A stretch of DNA of 64,000 bases. Origin: Streptomyces tibetensis (GTDB lineage Bacteria; Actinomycetota; Actinomycetes; Streptomycetales; Streptomycetaceae). The position numbers and the translations under genes were made by a program. This document shows, piece after piece, positions 38,955 through 47,216 of this stretch. Numbering within the stretch: the first letter of the stretch is position 1; each line of letters begins with the position of its first letter. A model generated the notes under the pieces. The model searched no databases, had not been told where the DNA came from, and worked only from the letters and a program-made list of their open reading frames with translations. The stretch covers positions 186,001 to 250,000 of the forward strand of contig NZ_SZVW01000002.1 of NCBI RefSeq assembly GCF_007655005.1. The letters run 5' to 3'.

Positions 38955-40091
38955 TCAGTCACCCGCCGTTGCGGTGTCGGCGAGCGGTATGCCGAAGTCG
39001 GGGGTGCCGTCGCGCTTCCAGCCGAGCTTCTGGACGCGGGTGTGGCGGTTGGGGTCGTTCAGCGGGTCGCCGTTGATGTGCTTGTACTGGCGGGCGTGGT
39101 AGACGAGGACGTCGGTGCGGCCGTCCTCGGCGACGGTGAAACAGTTGTGGCCGGGGCCGTACTGCTTGGTCGTGTCGTTGCTCGTGAAGACCGGGGTCGG
39201 CGACTTGGACCAGCTCAGGGGATCCAGGAGGTGGCTGTCGGCGTCGGCGGTCAGCAGGCCCACGCAGTAGTTGAAGTCGGTGGCGCTGGCCGAGTACGTC
39301 ATGAAGAGGCGGCCGTTGCGCTTGAGGACGTATGGGCCCTCGTTGACCTTGAAGCCGATGCACTCCCAGTCGTACTCCGGGGTGGAGAGGCGCACCTGCG
39401 GGCCCTTCAGGGTCCACGGGTCGGCCATCTCCGAGAGGAAGATGCCGGTGTTGTTGTCCAGGCCGGGCTCGTGCTGGGCCCAGGCGAGGTAACGCTTGCC
39501 CCGGTGGGTGAAGGTCGTGGCGTCCAGGGAGAAGGTTTCCCACGCCGTCTTGACCTGGCCCTTCTCCACCCAGGTGCCCTGGAAGGGGTTGGGGTGGGAG
39601 TTTTCCAGCACCCAGATGCGGATCGCCCAGATGTCCTCGGCGGGCGCGGAGGCGAAGTAGATGTACCACTTGCCGCCGATGCGGTGGAGTTCGGGCGCCC
39701 AGATGTGGGCGCCCATGGGGCCGGTGGCGTGGGCGCGCCAGATGACGGACTCGTCCGTCGTGCCGAGGCCGCGCAGGGTGCGGGAGCGGCGCAGGATGAT
39801 GCGGTCGTACTCGGGGGCGGTGGCGGTGAAGTAGTAGAAACCGTCCTTGTGCCGGTTGATGTGCGGATCGGCACGGTTGCGGACCAGGGGGTTCACGAAG
39901 GGGGCCGGCTTCGGGTGCCCGGCGGTTGTTGCGGCAGCGGTTGTTACGGCAGCGGTTTCTCCCCGGGGCGCCGCCTCGGCGACGACAGGGAGGGCGGGGA
40001 CGGCGGCGAAGGCGCCGGCGGCCGCGGCGCCCTTCAACAGCATTCTGCGGCTGGGGGGTTCGGGCAGAGCGTGGTCGCGGTCGCGGCTCAT
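38955..40091 (-). CDS. Secreted GH43 alpha-L-arabinofuranosidase (subfamily 26-like)
   Basis: A 378-residue protein from ATG 40091 with a Tat signal (PEPPSRRMLLKGAAAAGAFA). The five-bladed propeller shows the GH43 acidic residues in RNRADPHINRHKDGFYYF (catalytic base Asp), GAHIWAPELHRI, and KVNEGPYVLKRNG (likely acid Glu), plus YGPGHNCF near the end. This matches exo-1,5-alpha-L-arabinofuranosidases that trim arabinan side chains of pectin. It is the first gene of the two-gene GH43 operon, coupled to the galactanase. Candidate control sites lie at 40157-40183. Confidence 0.86.
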   Translation of the reverse strand: MSRDRDHALPEPPSRRMLLKGAAAAGAFAAVPALPVVAEAAPRGETAAVTTAAATTAGHPKPAPFVNPLVRNRADPHINRHKDGFYYFTATAPEYDRIILRRSRTLRGLGTTDESVIWRAHATGPMGAHIWAPELHRIGGKWYIYFASAPAEDIWAIRIWVLENSHPNPFQGTWVEKGQVKTAWETFSLDATTFTHRGKRYLAWAQHEPGLDNNTGIFLSEMADPWTLKGPQVRLSTPEYDWECIGFKVNEGPYVLKRNGRLFMTYSASATDFNYCVGLLTADADSHLLDPLSWSKSPTPVFTSNDTTKQYGPGHNCFTVAEDGRTDVLVYHARQYKHINGDPLNDPNRHTRVQKLGWKRDGTPDFGIPLADTATAGD

Positions 40092-40156
40092 GCGGTGGGG
40101 CCTGCCTCTCACTGGGGGACACACGGCGTCGTCGTCGGATGCGACGTCTGATATCT

Positions 40157-40183
40157 CGAACGCCATCTGTCATTACGAACGCC
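40157..40183. promoter_or_regulatory. Direct repeat CGAACGCC in the GH43 operon promoter
   Basis: CGAACGCC occurs at 40157-40164 and 40176-40183, 19 bp apart, 66-92 bp before the GH43 start. The same CGAACG word is one arm of the dyad before the beta-galactoside importer at 18581-18586. The surroundings are AT-rich for this genome (GATATCTCGAA, TCATTACGAA), as in promoters. Confidence 0.4.
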
Positions 40184-40242
40184 GAAAAGGTAAGGGGGTG
40201 ACACGTGGAGGTCAACGGGTCTGACGGGACGAACCCGCCCCG

Positions 40243-40347
40243 CTCGGTGACGAATCCGCCGTGCTCGATGACGAGTCCGCCCGGCTCGGTGACGAATCCG
40301 CCCGGCTCGGTGACGGATGCGCACGCCTGGGTGACGAATGCGCTCGC
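40243..40347. repeat. 21-bp tandem repeat, five copies
   Basis: Units such as CTCGGTGACGAATCCGCCCGG begin at 40243, 40264, 40285, 40306 and 40327, with a shorter relative just before. They lie in the 322-bp gap between the GH43 operon and the surface protein. The frame of that protein is open through them (LGDESAR heptads), but no start with ribosome binding site is seen upstream, so I treat them as noncoding leader sequence. Confidence 0.93.
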
Positions 40348-40369
40348 CCCGTTTCGGAAACAGCGAGCG
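40341..40369. other. Two-part hairpin in the surface-protein leader
   Basis: CGCTCGC at 40341-40347 pairs with GCGAGCG at 40363-40369, and inside it GTTTC-G-GAAAC (40351-40361) forms a second dyad. It could be an RNA hairpin or an operator; it lies 45 bp before the proposed GTG start of the surface protein. Confidence 0.5.
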
Positions 40370-40413
40370 CCAATTTTCTGTTATCGGCGCAGACATGGGC
40401 CGTCTCCGCTCAT

Positions 40414-42504
40414 GTGCGCAGCCTGATCCACACCACAGCAGCGGCCGCGGGCGTCCTCGCGGCGGTCGCGTCCCTGGTCACCGCTCCCCCGGCGGCGGCC
40501 GCCGGCGCCCGGGACGTCACGGCCGACGTGCTGGCCGGCCGGGACGTGACGCTCGGCGGCGACACGGTCGTCACCGTGCCGCCCGGGACGACGACGTACG
40601 ACGGCGTGTTCCGCGGCGAGGGCACGCTCACGGTGCGCGGCAGCGGGACGCTGGTCCTCACCAGGGACAGCGACTTCACGCTCCCCCGGGCCCGGCAGCG
40701 GCAACGGGTGCGGACGGCGGGCGGCAATCACCCGTACGTCGCGGTCAGCCGGCCCGACCCCCCGGCGGTCACCGTCGAGCGCGGCGCGACGCTCCAGTAC
40801 GGCGACGGCGGCACGACCGGCCTGATCGGCCACTTCCCGTACGACACCCCGGCGTTCCGCCTCAACCAGGACAACATCAGGGTCGACGGCACCCTCCGCC
40901 TGTCCCTCAGGAGCGCCTACACCCTGGGCACCATCAGCGGCTCGGGCCTGATCACACAGCCCAGGTTCCTGTGGGGCACGTGGGACCTGCCGGGCACCCA
41001 CCCCTTCTCCGGGGTGATCGACAACGGCACGCAGGCGAACGCCGGGCGCCCCGAGTACGCGACCTCGCTGCCACGCGTCCGCAAGATCCTCAACCAGGGC
41101 ACCTGGACGGTGGACACCCCGCTGGGCCGGACCGTCACGCTGGGCATGGACTTCTACCAGCGCGAGTACGGCAGCGACATCAACGTCCAGTCCCGGCCGG
41201 GCGGCGAGGTGGTCCTGACCGGCCAGTACAGCTGGTCGGACCGGGGCGGCGACACCGACCCCTCGCTCAGCGACCCAGCCCTCAACTGGACGCCCGCCCG
41301 CAAGAACGTCAACAAGCGCGGCACCAACATCAAGGGCGCCAACGTCCGGTGGGGCGACGGCACGACCGACCGGATCTTCATGCCGGGAACGGCAGAGACC
41401 GTTTACATCAACCTGCTGGCGGCCCGCGAGCGTTCCCGGCTGACGTTCGACTACAACGGCCCGGTGACGCTCGGCGCCCCCATCGGCGGCGGCAGATTCC
41501 ACGACACCCTGTCCGCCCCCGGCGCCGGCGACATCGTCATCGCGGGCACACCCGGCAACGACGTGACCTTCGCCGCCGTCCAGTACTACGACGGCTCCAC
41601 GACGGTGGAGAAGGGCGCGGTCCTGCGCCTCGGCAGCGGCAAGCGGGGCGGCGACGGCGGCCTGTACTCGGGCGGCAGCCACTACCGGCTCGTCAACGAC
41701 GGCGCCCTCGTCCTGCGCAACACCGGCAGGCCCGTCACCCTCTCGCGCGTCTCCGGCAGCGGCTCCCTCACCCAGTCGGGCACCGCCACCGCGACCCTGA
41801 CGGGCGGGGCGGTGACGTACACCGGACCGACCACGGTCTCCACGGGCACGCTGGCGCTGCGCGGCGGAGCCACCCTCACCCACAGCAGGACGATCCGGCT
41901 CACTTCGGCCGGCGCGAGACTGGACGCGGGCCGGACGGGGCTGCGGGTGGCGACGACGCTGACCGGCAAGGGCACGGTGAGCGGCGCGGTCACCAACGAC
42001 GGCACGGTCACGACGGGCCTCACCGTCAACGGCCCCTACACGCAGAGCCCGAAGGGCTCACTGGTCCTGCGGAGCAAGCCGCTGACCGTGACGGGCCGGG
42101 TCCGGCTGGCCGGGGACCTCGACGTGTCGTCCGCGCCTCAGGGCACCACCGAGATCACCGTGCTGGACCACAGGGGCAAGGCCCGAACGTCGGGAACCTT
42201 CACCGGTCTGAAGGAGGGCGCCCGCCTGAAACTGGCCGGTACCGCCTACCGCCTCACTTACCGGGGCGGCGACGGCAACGACGTCGCCTTGACGGCCGAC
42301 CGCGCTCCCCGCCCGTCCCCGACCCCCTCCGCGCCCTCCGCCGTGCCCCCCCGCAGCACCGGCGCCGCGCAGCACCTCGACTTCGGCTGGTGGCCCTACG
42401 CCCTCGGCTCGGCCTTGGTCATCAGCCTCGCGGTACCGGTGGCGACGCGTCGGGGCCGGGGCAGGCGGCGGGGCGGGCGGCATGCGGGCCGCGCGCGGCG
42501 GTGA
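40414..42504 (+). CDS. Secreted, membrane-anchored protein with beta-strand (PATR-like) repeats
   Basis: About 696 residues from GTG 40414 (start uncertain; no clear ribosome binding site), opening with a signal-like MRSLIHTTAAAAGVLAAVAS. The body is rich in short beta motifs: FRGEGTLTVRGSGTLVLTR, GSGLITQPRFLWGTWDLPGT and later NDGALVLRNTGRPVTLSRVS, VSTGTLALRGGATL, like autotransporter-associated beta-helix repeats. The C terminus has a Pro/Ser spacer, a membrane helix (WWPYALGSALVISLAVPVA) and a basic tail, so it is anchored facing out. It may bind or process polysaccharide or act as adhesin; no catalytic residues are recognised. Confidence 0.72.
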   Translation: MRSLIHTTAAAAGVLAAVASLVTAPPAAAAGARDVTADVLAGRDVTLGGDTVVTVPPGTTTYDGVFRGEGTLTVRGSGTLVLTRDSDFTLPRARQRQRVRTAGGNHPYVAVSRPDPPAVTVERGATLQYGDGGTTGLIGHFPYDTPAFRLNQDNIRVDGTLRLSLRSAYTLGTISGSGLITQPRFLWGTWDLPGTHPFSGVIDNGTQANAGRPEYATSLPRVRKILNQGTWTVDTPLGRTVTLGMDFYQREYGSDINVQSRPGGEVVLTGQYSWSDRGGDTDPSLSDPALNWTPARKNVNKRGTNIKGANVRWGDGTTDRIFMPGTAETVYINLLAARERSRLTFDYNGPVTLGAPIGGGRFHDTLSAPGAGDIVIAGTPGNDVTFAAVQYYDGSTTVEKGAVLRLGSGKRGGDGGLYSGGSHYRLVNDGALVLRNTGRPVTLSRVSGSGSLTQSGTATATLTGGAVTYTGPTTVSTGTLALRGGATLTHSRTIRLTSAGARLDAGRTGLRVATTLTGKGTVSGAVTNDGTVTTGLTVNGPYTQSPKGSLVLRSKPLTVTGRVRLAGDLDVSSAPQGTTEITVLDHRGKARTSGTFTGLKEGARLKLAGTAYRLTYRGGDGNDVALTADRAPRPSPTPSAPSAVPPRSTGAAQHLDFGWWPYALGSALVISLAVPVATRRGRGRRRGGRHAGRARR

Positions 42505-42516
42505 CCCGGCCGGTCC

Positions 42517-43344
42517 TCACAGCTCGGAGTCGCCCCACAACGTGACCTCCACCTCGTCCCCCACCGCCACCTTGCCGGGCCGGAGTACCGCGTACTTCGT
42601 GCCGAAGGCGACGCCGCCCTGGGTGGCGCGGCGGTAGCCGGCGAGGGTGCGCAGGGGCTCCGGGCCCGCCCGGGTGCCGGTGTGCTGGTCGACCAGGGTG
42701 ACCGCGCAGCGGATGGCGAGCTTGGCGTAGCCCAGTTCCGTGGTGCCGATGCGCAGGCGGTGCGCGCGGTCCTCCGTGTGGGGGTCGTCCCAGCCCTCGA
42801 CGACGAGGTTGGGGCGGAAGCGGTCGACGGGGATGGGCTGTGCGCCCCGGGCGGTCATCCTGGTGTTGAGGAGGTCGAGGGCGGAGCGGGAGAGGACGTG
42901 CAGGGCGCAACTGTCGGCGTAGCCGGATGTGCCGGGTGTCAGGCCGTCGGTCACCCGGTCGTGTTCCGGCGGGGTTCGTACCAGCCGGCTCGGGGCCCCG
43001 AGCACGTCCGAGAGCCAGCCCGCCGCGTCGTCCCCCTGGTCGATGCCCTGGTAAGCGGTTCCGAACAGATCCACTTTCCGCCGGGTGCCCGACGTGTCCA
43101 CCCGAAGGTGGAGGGACTCGGTCCCGGGTGCGGCGAGCGTGAGATGGTCGCCGTCGGGTGTGATACGGGGGCGGACGACGGCCAGCAGCGGGTCCCGGCG
43201 CTGCGTGCGGTACACGCCCTCCTCGCTGACGACCATGAAGCTGCGGTCGTGCGCAAACCCGGCCGGCGTCAGCAACGCCTCGCGTACCGGCGTACCGGCG
43301 CAGCCCTTGACGGGGTAGTACGACAGCTCGGCGACTCGGGCCAT
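42517..43344 (-). CDS. MOSC domain-containing protein with MOSC N-terminal beta-barrel
   Basis: A 275-residue protein from ATG 43344 after GAGAGGTC. The N-terminal domain is the MOSC_N pattern (VAELSYYPVKGCAGTPVREA, FAHDRSFMVV). The MOSC domain follows with DRFRPNLVVEGWDDPHTEDR and the cysteine in AIRCAVTLVDQHTG that binds molybdenum cofactor in mARC-type enzymes. Such proteins use sulfurated cofactor to reduce N-hydroxylated compounds or carry sulfur. It is the last gene of an operon with a kinase-like protein (23-bp gap) and an amino acid permease. Confidence 0.9.
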   Translation of the reverse strand: MARVAELSYYPVKGCAGTPVREALLTPAGFAHDRSFMVVSEEGVYRTQRRDPLLAVVRPRITPDGDHLTLAAPGTESLHLRVDTSGTRRKVDLFGTAYQGIDQGDDAAGWLSDVLGAPSRLVRTPPEHDRVTDGLTPGTSGYADSCALHVLSRSALDLLNTRMTARGAQPIPVDRFRPNLVVEGWDDPHTEDRAHRLRIGTTELGYAKLAIRCAVTLVDQHTGTRAGPEPLRTLAGYRRATQGGVAFGTKYAVLRPGKVAVGDEVEVTLWGDSEL

Positions 43345-43367
43345 GACCTCTCGTTCCGTTCCGCGGT

Positions 43368-44486
43368 TCAACGGCCGCTGGGAGCTTCGGGAAAACCGAG
43401 CAGGGGAGCCAGCGTTCGCGCCTCGGCCGCCCACTCGGCCAGGAAAGCCAGGGTCAGGCCCCTTTCCCTGTAACGGAGTTCGGCCGGGACCGTACCCTCA
43501 CCGCCGTAGGCCACCGGCTCCTGGTCCGCCCGCGCCAGCATCAGCGCGGTGAGCCAGTCGTACTTCACCGCGGACGCGCACACGCCGAGCCGGACGAGGC
43601 GCTCGTCGCCCCGCCAGCCGCTCTCGCGCAGTCCGTGCAGGTAGGCGTCGTAGGCCGCCTTGGCCAGGCCCGGCAGGTCGGCGGCGGGGACGAACAGGTC
43701 GAAGACGCAGTCCGGCAGGAAGTTGCCGAGGTCCTCGCCGAGGGCGCCGTCGCCGGTGAACGCCCAGTCGAGCAGGACGCCGGCGCCCGAGCGGTCGGAG
43801 ACGACGTTCGCCGGCCACTGGTCGAGGTGGCTGAGCGCGCGGGGCAGCGATTCCATGACCGTGAGGAACCACTCGCGGTCGTGGTGGAGGCGGACCATGC
43901 CCTCGCGCAGGCCGGGCGGGAAGTGCCGCCGGACCAGGGGGTGCCGCCACGCCGCGTCGTCGTCGAGCAGGGCCCGGCCCGTCGTCTGTGCCGACGTGTA
44001 GTCCCGCAGGAAGCCCTGCGACAGCCACGGGATGTCCTCCCCCGCGCCGACCGCACCCTGCGCGACGCCCAGGCGGTGGGCGTGGTCGACGTGGCGGGCC
44101 TGGGGCCAGGCGGTGGCCGGTCCGCCCGGCACGTCCTCCAGCCACAACGCCACGTCCCCGTCCGGGCGTTCGGCGCACTCCAGCAGCCGGGGTGCGCGAA
44201 TGCCGTGCCGCTGCCAGACCTGGGCGAGGCCGGATTGGTAGACGTACGCCTCGCGGCGCCAGAAGTTCCAGTGGCGCGGATCGTTGGACGCCGACCAGTA
44301 GACGGCGGTCTCCTTCGTCCGCGTCAGGACCTTCAGGACGGCCGAGCGGTCGCCGCCGGTGACCCGCCACACCCCGGCCGTGACGCCGTTCCACGGGTTG
44401 TGGGTGAGCGGCTCGAACACCGCCCTGTCCGCAGGGACTCCCAGGACCTCACGTACTTCGGCATGCGCTGCAGCGACCTCGGGCAT
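43368..44486 (-). CDS. Phosphotransferase-family (APH-like) protein
   Basis: A 372-residue kinase-fold protein: VWRVTGGDRSAVLKVLTRT (Lys), WFWRREAYVYQSG helix, catalytic loop LSHLDQWPANVVSD and metal site VLLDWAFTGDGALGEDLGN. An unusual feature is the Gln-Trp in place of the usual Asp-x-x-x-x-Asn neighbour, as in other atypical family members. The substrate is unknown. It lies nine bases after the permease stop, so both are made from one transcript. Confidence 0.84.
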   Translation of the reverse strand: MPEVAAAHAEVREVLGVPADRAVFEPLTHNPWNGVTAGVWRVTGGDRSAVLKVLTRTKETAVYWSASNDPRHWNFWRREAYVYQSGLAQVWQRHGIRAPRLLECAERPDGDVALWLEDVPGGPATAWPQARHVDHAHRLGVAQGAVGAGEDIPWLSQGFLRDYTSAQTTGRALLDDDAAWRHPLVRRHFPPGLREGMVRLHHDREWFLTVMESLPRALSHLDQWPANVVSDRSGAGVLLDWAFTGDGALGEDLGNFLPDCVFDLFVPAADLPGLAKAAYDAYLHGLRESGWRGDERLVRLGVCASAVKYDWLTALMLARADQEPVAYGGEGTVPAELRYRERGLTLAFLAEWAAEARTLAPLLGFPEAPSGR

Positions 44487-44495
44487 CCCCCGATG

Positions 44496-45887
44496 CTATG
44501 CCTCCGTCTCGGCCCTGTCCTTGCGTCCCCGCAGCCACACGTACACCGGGATCCCGGCGAAGAGGAACAGCACGCCCTGGTAGACGGCCGCGTACCCGGC
44601 GCCGGCGATCAGCCAGAACGAGAAGCCGAAGGACAGGACCGCGACGGTCAGGTCGCGGGCGAGGCCGGCGGGGCGGACGCGGTCGCGGGTGCCGCGGGCC
44701 AGCCAGTACAGCTGGGCCGCCGCCGACAGCAGGTACGGCACGCAACCGGTGAAGGTGGTGATCAGGACGAGGACGCGGAACGTGGTGTCCGGGCCGGCCG
44801 TGTAGTTGAGGGCGATGAGGAGGCTGCCGAGGACCGCGCAGGCCCACACCCCGAAGCCGGGGACGCCGCCCTTGCCGAGGCGGGCGAAGGGCGAGGGGAA
44901 GAGGCCGTCGCGGGCGGCGGCGTACGGCATCTGCGCGGCCATGAGGATCCAGCCGTTGAGGCAGCCGGTGATCGAGGCGACGGCGACCAGCGCGATGGCG
45001 GTGCCGCCCCAGGAGCTGCCGGTGAGGGTGTTGACGGCGTCGGCGAAGGGGGCGCCCGAGTCGACGAGCCGGTCGTGCGGGACCAGACCGAAGACGGCGA
45101 TGGTGCCGAGTACGTAGACGAGGGCGGAGGCCAGGGTGCCGAGGACGCTCGCCCGGCCGACCGTGCGCTCGGGGTCGCGGACCTCTCCCGCGCTGACGGC
45201 GGCGGACTCGACCCCGAGGAAGCTGTACAGCAGCAGCGCGGCGGAGGCGGCCAGCGCGCCGGAGACACTCTGGCCGGAGGCGTTGAACGGGCCGAAGTTG
45301 TCCGCGTCGACGAAGAACAGGCCGATCGTGGCGAGCAGGAGCAGCGGTACGAACTTCAGGATCGTGGAGACGACCTGCACCGCGCCGACCCAGCGCGTGC
45401 CCGCGAAGTTCGCCGCGGCCGGCAGCCAGAGGGCGGCCATCGCGACCAGGGCCTGGAGGGCGTGGTTGCCGTGCAGGGGTATGAGGACCTCGACATAGCC
45501 GACGACCGCGACGGCCAGGGCGGCGATGCTGACCCAGCACATCGTCCAGTACGACCAGGCCGACAGGAACCCGGCGAACTCGCCGAAGGCGTCCCGGGGG
45601 TAGACGTACAGGCCGCCGGTGACGGGGCTGCGCCGTGCGAGCTTGCCGAAGAGCAGGGCGAGCAGTACGGCTCCGACGGAGAGCACGAGGAAGGCGAGCA
45701 GGCTGATCGTGCCGTAGGGGGCGACGGTGGCGGGCAGGGCGAAGATGCCGCCGCCGATGATGTTGCCCATGACGAGGGCCGTGGCGGCGGCGAGGCCGAA
45801 GGTGCGGCGGGGAGCGGGCGCCGCGTCGGTTCCGGTCGCGGCCCGGTCGGCGGGTTCCGCGGCCTCGGTGGGGCTGGGGACGGTCAT
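44496..45887 (-). CDS. APC-family amino acid permease (candidate S-methylmethionine transporter)
   Basis: A 463-residue protein with about 12 membrane segments. The first helix has the APC signature ALVMGNIIGGGIFALPATVA, helix 6 LLYSFLGVESAAVSAGEVRD. It starts at ATG 45887 after AGGAACCC and is divergent from the homocysteine S-methyltransferase gene (129 bp between starts). In E. coli and other bacteria such a pair (mmuP-mmuM) imports and uses S-methylmethionine, so this substrate is likely, though an arginine/agmatine-type antiporter is not excluded. Confidence 0.85.
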   Translation of the reverse strand: MTVPSPTEAAEPADRAATGTDAAPAPRRTFGLAAATALVMGNIIGGGIFALPATVAPYGTISLLAFLVLSVGAVLLALLFGKLARRSPVTGGLYVYPRDAFGEFAGFLSAWSYWTMCWVSIAALAVAVVGYVEVLIPLHGNHALQALVAMAALWLPAAANFAGTRWVGAVQVVSTILKFVPLLLLATIGLFFVDADNFGPFNASGQSVSGALAASAALLLYSFLGVESAAVSAGEVRDPERTVGRASVLGTLASALVYVLGTIAVFGLVPHDRLVDSGAPFADAVNTLTGSSWGGTAIALVAVASITGCLNGWILMAAQMPYAAARDGLFPSPFARLGKGGVPGFGVWACAVLGSLLIALNYTAGPDTTFRVLVLITTFTGCVPYLLSAAAQLYWLARGTRDRVRPAGLARDLTVAVLSFGFSFWLIAGAGYAAVYQGVLFLFAGIPVYVWLRGRKDRAETEA

Positions 45888-46016
45888 GAGGGTTCCTGTA
45901 CAAGCGGAGGAGGAGGGTCCTGATCGTAACCGCGATCCCACATGCTGGTCGACCTGTTCATCTGATGGACACAAGCGGCTGGGGCCCGCCGCGGAACGTC
46001 GACTACCGTCGTCGGC

Positions 46017-46928
46017 ATGACCAGCACCCTCTCCCTCGCAGAAGCCCTCGCCGCCGGGACGGTCGTCCTCGACGGAGGCATGTCCAACCAGCTCGAATCG
46101 GCCGGGCACGACCTGAGCGACGAGCTGTGGTCCGCCCGTCTGCTCGCCGAACAGCCTCAGGCGGTGACCGAGGCGCACCTCGCCTACTTCCGGGCGGGGG
46201 CGGACGTGGCGATCACGGCCAGCTACCAGGCCACGTTCGAGGGCTTCGCCAAGCGTGGGATCGACCACGACCGGGCGGCCGAACTCATGACGCTGAGCGT
46301 GGAGTCGGCCCGGGAGGCGGCCCGGCGGGCGGGGGTCTCCCGGCCCCTGTGGGTGGCGGCCTCGGCCGGTCCGTACGGGGCGATGCTCGCGGACGGCTCG
46401 GAGTACCGGGGGCGCTACGGGCTGAGCGTCGACGAGCTGGAGCGTTTCCACCGGCCACGCCTGGAGGTACTGGCCGCGGGCCGGCCCGACGTCCTCGCCC
46501 TGGAGACGGTCCCGGACGCCGACGAGGCCGCGGCCCTGCTGCGGGCGGTGCGCGGGCTCGGAGTGCCGGCCTGGCTGACGTACTCCGTCGCCGGTGACCG
46601 CACCCGTGCCGGACAGCCGCTGGAGGAGGCCTTCGCCCTGGCCGCCGAGGCGGACGAGGTGATCGCGGTCGGGGTGAACTGCTGCGCGCCGCAGGACGTG
46701 GACGCCGCGGTGGCGACGGCGGCGCGGGTCACCGGCAAGCCCGTCGTCGTCTACCCCAACAGCGGCGAGACCTGGGACGCCGAGGCGCGCGCCTGGACCG
46801 GCCGCTCCAGCTTCACCGCCGGCCAGGTGAAGGGCTGGCAGCAGGCGGGAGCCCGGCTGATCGGCGGCTGCTGCCGGGTGGGGCCGGACGCCGTCTCGGG
46901 CATCGCCGAGACACTGCGGACGGCGTAG
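46017..46928 (+). CDS. mmuM: Homocysteine S-methyltransferase
   Basis: A 303-residue TIM-barrel enzyme. It starts LAEALAAGTVVLDGGMSNQL and carries the zinc cysteines in AVGVNCCAPQDV and LIGGCCRVGPDA. It makes methionine from homocysteine using S-methylmethionine (or the wrong stereoisomer of SAM) as methyl donor. Glu and Tyr patches (LALETVPDADEAAALL; PVVVYPNSGETWD) match the MmuM family. Divergent from an amino acid permease, which probably supplies the methyl donor. A possible dyad, GATCG and CGATC at 45922-45937, lies between them. Confidence 0.94.
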   Translation: MTSTLSLAEALAAGTVVLDGGMSNQLESAGHDLSDELWSARLLAEQPQAVTEAHLAYFRAGADVAITASYQATFEGFAKRGIDHDRAAELMTLSVESAREAARRAGVSRPLWVAASAGPYGAMLADGSEYRGRYGLSVDELERFHRPRLEVLAAGRPDVLALETVPDADEAAALLRAVRGLGVPAWLTYSVAGDRTRAGQPLEEAFALAAEADEVIAVGVNCCAPQDVDAAVATAARVTGKPVVVYPNSGETWDAEARAWTGRSSFTAGQVKGWQQAGARLIGGCCRVGPDAVSGIAETLRTA

Positions 46929-46974
46929 CGCCCGGCGGCCCGGGCGCGCCCCCTCCCGGCGAGGCGCCCGCCGA

Positions 46975-47079
46975 CCCGGCGCAGCGCCCCGACTGTCCCG
47001 GCGCAGCGCCCCGACTGTCCCGGCATAGCGCCCCGACTGTCCCGGCATAGCGCCCCGTCCCGGCATAGCGCGCCGCTGT
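46975..47079. repeat. 22-bp tandem repeat, about five copies
   Basis: Units CCCGGCGCAGCGCCCCGACT(GT) start at 46975 and 46997, and a CCCGGCATAGCG variant at 47019, then two shortened copies at 47041 and 47059. They lie in the 288-bp gap between mmuM and the LacI gene, just before the LacI operator-like site. No gene is seen there. Confidence 0.93.
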
Positions 47080-47137
47080 CCGGGCCGTGTGCGCACGGCA
47101 CTCCTCCCCCTCGTCCCGCGCTGCTAGCCTCCGTCGT

Positions 47138-47150
47138 GGGAACCGGTTGC
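47138..47150. promoter_or_regulatory. LacI-type operator candidate GGGAACCGGTTGC
   Basis: GGGAACCGGTTGC at 47138-47150 contains the CG-centred palindrome AACCGGTT and lies 67 bp before the LacI start at 47217, which suggests autoregulation. The same sequence recurs at 61801-61813 and, as GCAACCGGTTGC, at 61712-61723. Confidence 0.68.
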
Positions 47151-47216
47151 TACGGCGTTGCCGCAGTTCCCCAGGGGGTGGGCGCCGACCGGCGCCCGGG
47201 AGAGACGAGGCGGGGC

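Noticed and set aside
45922..45937. GATCG...CGATC dyad between mmuM and the permease as a riboswitch or operator
   Set aside because: Only 5-bp arms; no SAM riboswitch features were seen, so I mention it only as a weak possibility in the mmuM entry.
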